This document shows, piece by piece, positions 1-6,690 of a stretch of 48,499 nucleotides of DNA. The stretch comes from Aeromonas bivalvium (GTDB taxonomy: Bacteria > Pseudomonadota > Gammaproteobacteria > Enterobacterales > Aeromonadaceae): assembly GCF_000819765.1 (NCBI RefSeq), contig NZ_CDBT01000015.1, forward strand, positions 1 to 48,499, in the 5' to 3' direction. A model generated the notes under the pieces. That model ran no database searches. It saw only the letters and a list, made by a program, of their open reading frames with translations, and had not been told where the DNA came from. The stretch's first letter is position 1. Every line of letters starts with the position of its first letter. The translations under genes and the position numbers were made by a program.

Positions 1-167
1 TTGCGTCGCTACCGAGGTAGTTCAGCGGCTCAATGAATTGCTGAAATAAACTGTTCGACTTCTTATTGCTAAGAAATCGTCTTGGTCACTTCACCAGACA
101 TTGAAAATCAAAAATTAATTTTGATGCTCGATGCTGTGAGTGCCCACACAGATTGCTTGATTCAAAT

Positions 168-179
168 TGTTAAAGAGCG
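168..179 (-). promoter_or_regulatory. rrn boxA antitermination site
   Basis: The minus strand reads CGCTCTTTAACA followed by ATTT, one base from the E. coli rrn boxA. The boxC-like TGTGTGGGCACTC follows 17 bases later. In E. coli, NusB/NusE bind the boxA RNA so that RNA polymerase resists Rho in the untranslated rRNA genes. Confidence 0.8.
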
Positions 180-208
180 TTGCAACGTTTCGTCGCTGCG
201 GGAGTGGC

Positions 209-236
209 ATTCTACTCAACCGCCTTCTCGAGTCAA
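209..236 (-). promoter_or_regulatory. rrn P2 promoter
   Basis: On the minus strand the -35 is TTGACT (RC of 231-236), the spacer is 16 bp and the -10 is TAGAAT (RC of 209-214). It lies about 100 bp downstream of P1, the usual tandem arrangement of rRNA operons, and just upstream of boxA. Confidence 0.82.
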
Positions 237-311
237 GCCTTATTTTACAAGGCTTTTTCGAGGCACCGACCGGCTTGTTTGCGTTGCCGCTTGCCCTGTC
301 GATGGAGGCGC

Positions 312-339
312 ATTATAGAGAGATTGATCTCTCTGGCAA
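312..339 (-). promoter_or_regulatory. rrn P1 promoter
   Basis: On the minus strand the -35 is TTGCCA (RC of 334-339), the spacer is 16 bp and the -10 is TATAAT (RC of 312-317). A GC-rich discriminator GCGCCTCC follows, as in E. coli rrnB P1. Such discriminators make the promoter sensitive to ppGpp and DksA. The A/T-rich stretch at 340-385 is a likely UP element with room for Fis sites. Confidence 0.9.
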
Positions 340-415
340 GCCCCTTAATGCAATAAAATTGCAAAAATCTGCCTTTCTTTAGTTATTCATAACCAATCAC
401 AGCTTTTATACAAAC

Positions 416-424
416 TTATCCACA
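416..424 (+). promoter_or_regulatory. consensus DnaA box upstream of rrn P1
   Basis: TTATCCACA is a perfect match to the strong DnaA box. It sits in AT-rich DNA about 77 bp upstream of the P1 -35. A weaker relative (TTATTCATA) lies at about 383-391. Whether DnaA binds here is inference; a 9-mer also occurs by chance. Confidence 0.4.
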
Positions 425-540
425 AAAACGCCGCAGGACGGCTCGTTCACCATGCCCCTGAGCCCGTTTTCCCCGGTGCAGCCTGCCTGGTTGCCCATGA
501 TGGCGAACGCATCCACTCGTCTATATCGCTTACCTACATA

Positions 541-561
541 AAGAAGGGCTCATCTCAGCCC
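541..561 (-). terminator. terminator after the nitronate monooxygenase gene
   Basis: On the minus strand GGGCT, a short loop and AGCCC are followed by TTCTTT. The stem starts at the stop codon of the upstream gene. The rest of the 383-549 gap holds the upstream rrn promoter region and nothing else recognisable. Confidence 0.55.
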
Positions 562-1596
562 TGCCTCTGTGACCCAGAGGGCGATCAACTCGGCGGCAGG
601 CAGGTCGCGACAGCCGGAGACATTCTGCCCGGCCCAGAGCGGCGAGAAGCCGCTCTCCCCCGCCTTTTCGGCTGCCGCTCGCAACGGAGCCAGTGCACGA
701 CTGGCATGGGGAAAGGTCGGGGCCAGCGCCGAGAAGGGGCCAAGCTCGCGCATCAAGCGGTTCACTATGCCTCTGGCGGGGCGACCGCTGAACAGGTTGG
801 TCAGGGCCGTATGCTGACCATGTATCCCCTGGATGGCGGCACGATGCAGGGACGAGATCGTCGCCTCGGGACAGCACAGAAACGCCGTTCCCATCTGCAC
901 GGCGCTCGCCCCCAGTGCCAGGGCAGCCAGTATCCCCTTGCCATCGACTATGCCTCCGGCGGCGATGACAGGCAGATCCACGGCCGCCACTATCTGGGGC
1001 AGCAGGGTAAAGGTGCCTTGTTGCAGCGCGAGATCTTCGCTCAGGAAGTGGCCACGGTGACCACCGGCCTCCAGCCCCTGGGCTATGATGGCGTCGGCGC
1101 CATGATGCGCCAGCCACTGGGCTTCGGCCACAGTGGTGGCACTGGCGAACACTTTTGCCCCCGTGGCTTTTACCCTGGCCAGCAGCTCGGGGTCTGGCAG
1201 TCCGAAGTGAAAGCTCACCACGGCGGGTTTGAACTCGGTCAGGATGGCGGCATGCTCGGCGTTGAAGGGGGCACGACCGGGCGCCGTCGTCGTGGCATCG
1301 GCCCTTACCCCGAGCTCACCATAATAGGGTGCCAACGCCTCTCGCCAGCGGCGCTCCTCGGCCGGTTCAGGTTCGCTCTGTCGATGGCAGAAGAAGTTGA
1401 TGTTGAAGGGCCCGGGGCCACTGGCTGCCAACTGTTCCAGCGCCTGACGCAGCTCGGCCGGGCCGAGCATGGCCGCCGGCAAGGATCCCAGGGCCCCCGC
1501 CCTCGTCGCCGCCATGGCCAGCTCAGCGTTCTGCACACCCGCCATGGGCGCCTGGATGATGGGATAGCGCATTCCCAGTTCGGCAAAGATCGTCAT
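550..1596 (-). CDS. nitronate monooxygenase (class I NMO, 2-nitropropane dioxygenase family)
   Basis: A 348-residue FMN-dependent TIM-barrel protein of the family that oxidises alkyl nitronates such as propionate 3-nitronate to aldehydes or ketones and nitrite. Visible motifs are QAPMAG at residues 15-20, the VVSFHFGLPD strand at 126-135, and GLEAGGHRG around 174-182, whose His180 matches the catalytic His of class I NMOs. VIAAGGI and the later GASAVQMGTAFL are the usual FMN-phosphate loops. There is no signal peptide, so it is cytoplasmic. Its start codon overlaps the stop of the upstream helix-hairpin-helix gene (ATGA), so the two are probably translationally coupled. The physiological substrate cannot be read from sequence; detoxification of nitronates is the usual proposal. 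Confidence 0.88.
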   Translation of the reverse strand: MTIFAELGMRYPIIQAPMAGVQNAELAMAATRAGALGSLPAAMLGPAELRQALEQLAASGPGPFNINFFCHRQSEPEPAEERRWREALAPYYGELGVRADATTTAPGRAPFNAEHAAILTEFKPAVVSFHFGLPDPELLARVKATGAKVFASATTVAEAQWLAHHGADAIIAQGLEAGGHRGHFLSEDLALQQGTFTLLPQIVAAVDLPVIAAGGIVDGKGILAALALGASAVQMGTAFLCCPEATISSLHRAAIQGIHGQHTALTNLFSGRPARGIVNRLMRELGPFSALAPTFPHASRALAPLRAAAEKAGESGFSPLWAGQNVSGCRDLPAAELIALWVTEAGLR

Positions 1597-1868
1597 GAGG
1601 CGGCTTCCTGTCTGTCATGGTGTGTATGGCTACGGGCCAGCGCGATGGCGCCGTCGATGGCCCCTCGGGCCTGGGGGCTGTTCTGCCAGCAGGTGGAGCC
1701 CAGCATGTTGGCCACCAGCCGGACTATGTGACCTGTATCAGCCTCGGCCAGCGCCTCCAGGCTGTGATACCCCAGCTGTTCGATCCGTCCGATGACGGTA
1801 GGGCCCACCCCTTTCACCTCGAGCAGCAAGTTGCGCTGCCGTGGCGAAAACTCTTTCACGTCGGTCAT
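1593..1868 (-). CDS. small helix-hairpin-helix protein
   Basis: A 91-residue cytoplasmic protein. An HhH motif is visible near the N terminus (LLEVKGVGPTVIGRIEQLGY, residues 15-34), the type of hairpin that contacts DNA backbone phosphates. I chose the ATG at 1866-1868 because AAAGGAG lies seven bases upstream; the frame stays open to 2024 but the extra residues are low-complexity and overlap the next gene. The stop overlaps the nitronate monooxygenase start by four bases, indicating one transcript. HhH proteins of this size are often annotated only as hypothetical. The link with a nitronate-oxidising enzyme is unexplained. Confidence 0.75.
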   Translation of the reverse strand: MTDVKEFSPRQRNLLLEVKGVGPTVIGRIEQLGYHSLEALAEADTGHIVRLVANMLGSTCWQNSPQARGAIDGAIALARSHTHHDRQEAAS

Positions 1869-1938
1869 TGCAGAACTCCTTTGCGATGGCTGTCTTTGTA
1901 CATCAGGCCCGCACGGGCCCGCTCGACACAGAGAGGGG

Positions 1939-2583
1939 TCAACGCACGCTGCGCAGCAGGAAATCCGGCTGACCACAGGAGCGACGCTCCCGTTTTTGCA
2001 TCTCGTCCGGACAGGGGATGGCATCCGTCCCTGCCTTGTTGAAACAGATGTATATCTCCCGCAGGAAACGCCCCCCGTCGGCGCAGGCTACTGTGATGCT
2101 ATCTGGGGCCAGCCAATGGTTGGCAGCGGCCAGATCCGCCTTGAGCTGGAAGCGGCTCTTGCGCAGCGGCTGCGGCGGCGCCTGGTAAGCGGCCGGGATC
2201 TGCACCTTCTGGCGCAGGTCGCTCGCCAGCTGATGAAATGCGAACTGGCTAAGACCGGAGCAGGTGCCGTGTTTGCGCCATTCATGGCGATAGAGGAAGC
2301 GGCTGGGATAGAGCCCGGGAAAATCACGCTCCACCTCCCCTGCGAGCCGCTCGGTACCGCACTCGGACGGATAGCCCTTCAGATATTGGGGCCAGAGCCC
2401 GTGCAGCACGAAACCCAGCTGGCGGCTGCACTGCTCCCGATCGGTCGGTTTGATGGCGCAGTGCTCGGGCGACCAGGAGAGCGCCATGGCGTAGTAGTCA
2501 AAATCCCCTGCCTGCCCCTTGCCCTGCGCTGCCTGGGTCCACAACAGAGTGGCCATCAGCAACACCATGATCTGCTTCATCAT
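1939..2583 (-). CDS. secreted ribonuclease T2 family protein (RNase I-like)
   Basis: A 214-residue protein with a signal peptide (hydrophobic residues 4-18, likely cleavage near AAQG-KG). Both T2 catalytic segments are intact: CAS-1 FVLHGLWPQY (His61) and CAS-2 HEWRKHGTC (His100, Glu101, His105). These act as general acid and base in cleavage through a 2',3'-cyclic phosphate. Cysteines at 42, 52, 75, 108 and further on fit the conserved disulfides of a periplasmic or secreted enzyme. Two consecutive ATGs are possible starts; GGAGG lies four bases before the first and seven before the second, so translation may begin one codon later. About 70 bp separate it from the helix-hairpin-helix gene downstream on the same strand. 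Confidence 0.9.
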   Translation of the reverse strand: MMKQIMVLLMATLLWTQAAQGKGQAGDFDYYAMALSWSPEHCAIKPTDREQCSRQLGFVLHGLWPQYLKGYPSECGTERLAGEVERDFPGLYPSRFLYRHEWRKHGTCSGLSQFAFHQLASDLRQKVQIPAAYQAPPQPLRKSRFQLKADLAAANHWLAPDSITVACADGGRFLREIYICFNKAGTDAIPCPDEMQKRERRSCGQPDFLLRSVR

Positions 2584-2726
2584 TCAACCTCCATCACAGT
2601 GAACAGCCCCTTTCTGGCGCGGCGTGTTCTCCACGGCGCCAGGGTCCATGCTCCCATACAAGGGAGTCAAAGAACAACCATGCCAAATGCCCTTATCAAG
2701 AGTGGGTCAGACCAGTAAAGGGTTTC

Positions 2727-2765
2727 CCCGTCCGGATCAGAGGCGTAAGCTGGCTCTCCGGCGGG
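2727..2765 (+). promoter_or_regulatory. possible structured 5' leader of the carbonic anhydrase-like gene
   Basis: CCCGTC (2727-2732) can pair with GGCGGG (2760-2765), including one G-U pair, enclosing an inner AGAG (2739-2742)/CTCT (2754-2757) stem with an 11-base loop. It lies 52 bp before the start at 2817. It does not match any riboswitch class I recognise. The rest of the 2584-2816 gap shows no other feature. Confidence 0.25.
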
Positions 2766-2816
2766 CCTTCATGACGCGCCACTTTTCCCCCGATTTCATC
2801 AGCAACAGGACGTAAC

Positions 2817-3377
2817 ATGATCCGCAAGAATCCCTCAGGTCACCTGCCCGTTATCGACGAATCCGCCTATATCGACAAGACCGCCATCATCTGTGGCAAG
2901 GTGATCATCAAGGAAAATGTCTTTGTCGGCCCCTACGCCGTGATCCGTGCAGACGAGGTGGACGAGAGCGGTGACATGGAGCCCATCGTCATCGGCGCCA
3001 ACTCCAACATCCAGGATGGGGTGGTGATCCACTCCAAATCCGGCGCCGCCGTCACCATAGGCGAGTTCAGCTCCATCGCCCACCGCAGCATAGTGCACGG
3101 CCCCTGCGAAGTGGGTAACCGGGTCTTCATCGGCTTCAACAGCGTGCTGTTCAACTGCCACATAGGCGAAGGATCCGTGGTGCGCCACAACTCGGTGGTC
3201 GACGGCTGCGATATTCCCCCCGGCTTCTATGTGCCCTCCACCACCCGCATCAACCAGCAGAGCGACCTGGCCCAGATCCCCCGCGTCACCGTGGACGCCA
3301 CCGAGTTCTCCGAGGACGTGGCCCACACCAACATCGATCTGGTCAAGGGTTACAAGGCGCTCTCCAACGAGTTCTGA
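2817..3377 (+). CDS. gamma-class carbonic anhydrase-like protein (left-handed beta-helix)
   Basis: A 186-residue protein built of hexapeptide repeats ([IV]-G-x4) that form a left-handed beta-helix, as in gamma carbonic anhydrases, which hydrate CO2 to bicarbonate as trimers. Residues matching the Methanosarcina Cam active site are all visible: Arg44 and Asp46 (VIRADE), Gln66 and Asp67 (NIQDG), and the three zinc-ligand histidines His72, His89 and His94. This is a fuller match than the shorter YrdA/CaiE-type relatives usually described. There is no signal peptide, so it is probably cytoplasmic. The start follows AGGA with seven-base spacing. It is a single-gene unit on the plus strand, ending at a strong bidirectional terminator. 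Activity is inferred; many family members have none detected. Confidence 0.8.
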   Translation: MIRKNPSGHLPVIDESAYIDKTAIICGKVIIKENVFVGPYAVIRADEVDESGDMEPIVIGANSNIQDGVVIHSKSGAAVTIGEFSSIAHRSIVHGPCEVGNRVFIGFNSVLFNCHIGEGSVVRHNSVVDGCDIPPGFYVPSTTRINQQSDLAQIPRVTVDATEFSEDVAHTNIDLVKGYKALSNEF

Positions 3378-3393
3378 GTCCAGGCCGACCATA

Positions 3394-3421
3394 AACAACG
3401 GGCGCCGCGGCGCCCGTTGTT
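3394..3421. terminator. bidirectional terminator between convergent genes
   Basis: A perfect 13-bp stem (AACAACGGGCGCC / GGCGCCCGTTGTT) with a two-base centre, lying between the convergent stops at 3377 and 3443. The outer A/T pairs supply the U tract in both directions. Confidence 0.85.
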
Positions 3422-3442
3422 CGTCATCCTGACATGTCGGGG

Positions 3443-6400
3443 TTAGCCGGCCCGCACGCAGACGGCCCCGTGGGCCTCCTCTGGCAGATCGCCCATCGCC
3501 TCGCCGTAACCCAGATCGAGCAAGGGAGCCTCCCCCTCGTCATTGGGTGCGTCACTGCTCCAGACCCGGCTGTAAAGCGGCCAGCCATGCTCCGTCAGCA
3601 GCTTCATCTCTTCGCCGGCCTGATGATAGGTGGTAAACAGGCTCGCCAGCTCATCGGCTCCCGGCAGGCGCCAGTCATCGTGACCGCGGGCCACCAGTTG
3701 CTGGCAGTACTCTCGCGCCCGCCCCTGGCTCATCACCACATAGTCGATGGCAAAGGGGTTGTAGTCCCCGTCCTCATCCCTGGCGCTGCCATCGTAGTCG
3801 ATGCCGATCCGGTCGGCCTCGCTGCGGGTCAGCGGGCAGAGGAAGGAGAGCGCCCCCGCCGCCAGCTCGGGTTGATGGCAACCCAGGCCAAAATCGGGCT
3901 GGGCATCCACCACCTGCACCGCCACCCTGAGGGTGTGGCTCCCCGCGCTTGCCTGCACGCTGGCAGACCCCACGGCCAGGGCCGTGATGACGCCACTGCC
4001 ATCGACCCTCAGCCGCTCGGGGTGATCGCTGCGCCATTGGACGGCCTCAAGCACCGGGGTCTCACTGCCATCACTCAGCCGCAGGCCTGGTTGCAGGGAG
4101 AGGCTCTGCCCCACCTCCAGCCGGGGCTGGGCGGGCGTCACCACCAGCTCGACCGGGATGGCGCCGACGGCCTCTTCGTCATCCACCTGGCTCAGTCCCA
4201 GCTCGGCCACGGTGGCCGGGGTGCGCCTCGGCTCGAGGGAGGCTGCGCGCAGGAACTCGCCGATGGCCTCCAGCTCGTCGTTGGAGAGCCCCAGGGAATG
4301 AAGGCGATCCGAGGCCTTGGGGAAGAAGGGATCATGCACGTCCACCCCGGTCGGGAAGCCGACTCCGCTGCTCCACTTGGTGACGCCGAAGTTGTACATG
4401 GCCACCACCCCCTGCACCGAACCACCGAGACGCTGGGCCAGGATGGGGAAGACGCCGTTGTGCATATAGGGACCGGTGAAGGCCACGTCCCTCAGGCTGG
4501 GGGTCTTGAACAGCCCCATGTCAGCCTTCAATCTGGTCTGCAGGAAGCGGCCCCTGTCCTCGAGGTTGCGGCCGTAATAGGTCAGCCCCAGGCTCTCGAA
4601 CTTGTGCTGACTCAGCAGAGGGCCCGAGTGGCAGTTCATGCAGCGCCCCTCGGTGCGAAACAGGTGCATGCCCCACAGCGCCTTGTCGCTCATCGCCTGC
4701 TCATCCCCCTTGACGAAGCGCTCCAGCGGGCTCTCGCGGCTGATGATGGTGCGTTCGAAGGTGGCGATGGCCTTGGCGACCCGATCCAGGGTGATGGTCT
4801 CGTCGCCGAAGGCGGCGGCAAAGGCGGCCGGGTAGTCGCTGCTTGCCCGCAGCCGCACCAGCAGTTCGTCGTGATCGAGGGCCATCTCCACCGGGTTGCT
4901 GATGGGATGGAGCGACTGCTCCTCCAGGGTGGCGACCCGTCCGTCCCAGAACTGGCTGCTGCCATAACCGGCGTTGAGGATGGTCGGCGCATTGCGGGTC
5001 CCCTTCTGCCCCAGATGACCGACCGAGACACTCAGCCCGTCGCCCCATCCCTTGCGGGGATCGTGGCAACTGGCGCAGCTGATGTCGCGGGCCTGGGATA
5101 GCTGCTTGTCAAAGAAGAGTTGCTGGCCCAGCACCACCTTGGCCCTGCGGTAAGGGTTGTCGGCCGGGAAGGACATGGCGGGCAGGGGGCCCAGCTCCTG
5201 CCACTCCACCCCCTCGTCCACCATGGCCGCCGGCCACTGGCCCGGGTCGCCGGCATATTGTGCCCGCAGGGAGAGCAGATCCGGCATCTCGCTGCTGCGA
5301 TCCACCGAAGGGCGTACCGGATAGGGGGAGAGCGCGAACCAGAGCAGGCTGGCCTCCCCCTCATCGCGCCACGCCTTGGTCAGCGGCTGGTAGCGCCGCG
5401 CCAGCCCGGTGCCATCCTGCAACCAGATCCACTCGGGCAACGGGATGGTGAAGGTGTTGGGATAGCGCCACCCCAGCTTGTCGCTGCCAAGCAGGCGCTC
5501 GAATTCGGCCAGGGTCGGCAGGCGCCATGACTGCTGGCCGCAACTGCTCGGCGCCACCAGCGCCGCTCTCGTGACACGGGCCGAGGCGGCAAAGCCCTCC
5601 CCCGGCAGCCAGAATTGGCTGCCCTTGACCCCGGTGACGGAACGGGCATCGTGCAGACAGTGCCAGGCCCCCCGGGTCAGCAGGCGGCCCTGCTCATCCA
5701 GTCGCAGCAGTTCGGCGGTCTCCGGCTCCTCCGGCATCACGGGACTGGCCGGATAGAGCTGCAACCGGGCGGCCTGGATCGCCTCCCCGTTGCTGCGGCG
5801 ATACCAGTTGCGGGCGGCGCTGTCGTCCCGCAGGGCCAGCAGCATCTGCCAACTGTCGGGATAGTTGAGCTCGGCCCCCAACCGCTGGGCCCTCAGCAGG
5901 GCCGCATACTCCTCTATGTCGGCCTGCTGTTGCAGGCGGATCTCGCCGCTCTGCCCCCACTCCGCCATCTCCAGCAACCCGTTCCCGTTGCGATCTGCCA
6001 GCAGGAAGAGCGCCGTCTCCTCCTCGTCGAGCCGCAGGGAGGGGGTGGCGCGCCGGGCCCGGGACTCACCGGCCGCGAGATCCGCCACCCGGGCCGTGCT
6101 GGCCCTCAATATGTATCCCTCCTGCTCCCCGACCAGCTCAAGGGGGGCCGCCAACAGCAGGCCGGCAGGCAGGGTCAGGGTCGGGTTGCCCTGACCGCTC
6201 AGGGTTGCACTCGTCTCCATGCCGGTGGCGCGCTGGCGCAGGCTCAGGGTCGCCCCGGATGCCAGCCGCTCGCCGATATCAATGGTCAGGGTCAGCTCGG
6301 CCCGGGTATGGGTCTGCTGTGGTGGCGTCACCGGCGGGGTGACGGGCGGGGGGGTGACAACGGGAGGCGTGACCGGCACGTCGGGCTCCTGGCCCTCGCT

Positions 6401-6460
6401 GCGGTTGTCATGGCAAGCACTCAGGGCCAGCAGGCTGGCCAGCAGAAATAGGGGTTTCAT
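3443..6460 (-). CDS. large multidomain lipoprotein with a dihaem cytochrome c peroxidase/MauG domain
   Basis: A 1005-residue protein. Residues 1-16 form a lipoprotein signal (lipobox LSAC, Cys16), followed by a Pro/Thr-rich linker (30-50). Residues 156-167 (DRNGNGLLEMAE) match an EF-hand calcium loop. A DUF1566/Lcl-like segment follows (WRLPTLAEFERLL, near 312-324). The core at about 430-745 is a CcpA/MauG-type dihaem domain with two CxxCH sites: CASCH at 462-466 and CMNCH at 607-611. A Big2-like Ig domain follows (about 770-850), then a second WRLP-type domain (about 855-1005). The ATG at 6458-6460 is chosen because it begins the lipobox signal. Ordinary peroxidases are about 330 residues and soluble. 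This one should be membrane-anchored and may modify a partner, as MauG does, or reduce H2O2; the substrate is unknown. The same-strand neighbour upstream is phoX. Confidence 0.85.
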   Translation of the reverse strand: MKPLFLLASLLALSACHDNRSEGQEPDVPVTPPVVTPPPVTPPVTPPQQTHTRAELTLTIDIGERLASGATLSLRQRATGMETSATLSGQGNPTLTLPAGLLLAAPLELVGEQEGYILRASTARVADLAAGESRARRATPSLRLDEEETALFLLADRNGNGLLEMAEWGQSGEIRLQQQADIEEYAALLRAQRLGAELNYPDSWQMLLALRDDSAARNWYRRSNGEAIQAARLQLYPASPVMPEEPETAELLRLDEQGRLLTRGAWHCLHDARSVTGVKGSQFWLPGEGFAASARVTRAALVAPSSCGQQSWRLPTLAEFERLLGSDKLGWRYPNTFTIPLPEWIWLQDGTGLARRYQPLTKAWRDEGEASLLWFALSPYPVRPSVDRSSEMPDLLSLRAQYAGDPGQWPAAMVDEGVEWQELGPLPAMSFPADNPYRRAKVVLGQQLFFDKQLSQARDISCASCHDPRKGWGDGLSVSVGHLGQKGTRNAPTILNAGYGSSQFWDGRVATLEEQSLHPISNPVEMALDHDELLVRLRASSDYPAAFAAAFGDETITLDRVAKAIATFERTIISRESPLERFVKGDEQAMSDKALWGMHLFRTEGRCMNCHSGPLLSQHKFESLGLTYYGRNLEDRGRFLQTRLKADMGLFKTPSLRDVAFTGPYMHNGVFPILAQRLGGSVQGVVAMYNFGVTKWSSGVGFPTGVDVHDPFFPKASDRLHSLGLSNDELEAIGEFLRAASLEPRRTPATVAELGLSQVDDEEAVGAIPVELVVTPAQPRLEVGQSLSLQPGLRLSDGSETPVLEAVQWRSDHPERLRVDGSGVITALAVGSASVQASAGSHTLRVAVQVVDAQPDFGLGCHQPELAAGALSFLCPLTRSEADRIGIDYDGSARDEDGDYNPFAIDYVVMSQGRAREYCQQLVARGHDDWRLPGADELASLFTTYHQAGEEMKLLTEHGWPLYSRVWSSDAPNDEGEAPLLDLGYGEAMGDLPEEAHGAVCVRAG

Positions 6461-6633
6461 CGTGTTGTTTGGAGTGGTCGGACAAGCCGGCAATTATCAG
6501 GTTAAACGCTAATCATTATCAATCGCTTCTTGCCGATTTCTGTTTATGGACTGGGCGAAAGGTGTTCAGCTGCGATGTCCCTGCGATCGGCGGCGTGCAT
6601 CCAGGCGACCCCCGCCCGCTGAAGCCGCCAACG

Positions 6634-6659
6634 ACAGAGCCGCCCGAAGGCGGCTCTGT
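6634..6659. terminator. hairpin terminator downstream of phoX
   Basis: A perfect 11-bp stem (ACAGAGCCGCC / GGCGGCTCTGT) with a CGAA tetraloop, 32 bp past the phoX stop on the minus strand. The U tract is poor, so termination may be partial. The remaining 6461-6690 gap contains the promoter region of the peroxidase lipoprotein and no gene. Confidence 0.55.
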
Positions 6660-6690
6660 TCATCAAAGGCAAGGCGGTCATCTGTGGCCA

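Larger units (their letters stand above)
1..304 (-). other. rRNA operon leader, 16S gene just beyond the left edge
   Basis: Read on the minus strand, this is the transcribed leader between the rrn promoters and the 16S gene. It contains a boxA (RC of 168-179, CGCTCTTTAACA) and a boxC-like block (RC of 138-150, TGTGTGGGCACTC) in the same order as in the E. coli rrn leader, where they load the Nus antitermination complex. The 16S coding sequence itself is not in the window. The AT-rich tail (1-130) fits the pre-16S processing region. Small open frames here are not genes. Confidence 0.88.

Noticed and set aside
82..382. Short plus-strand open frames of 71-78 codons
   Set aside because: They lie antisense to the rrn leader and promoters, and no ribosome site or protein-like composition is visible.
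706..1731. Long plus-strand open frame across the nitronate monooxygenase gene
   Set aside because: High GC content leaves antisense frames open; the minus-strand frame has all NMO motifs and a coupled start.
2624..2815. 63-codon frame upstream of the carbonic anhydrase gene
   Set aside because: No ribosome site, unusual composition, and it covers the putative leader hairpin.
3434..5101. 555-codon plus-strand open frame opposite the peroxidase lipoprotein
   Set aside because: No motif or ribosome site; it mirrors the codon bias of the haem-binding protein on the other strand.
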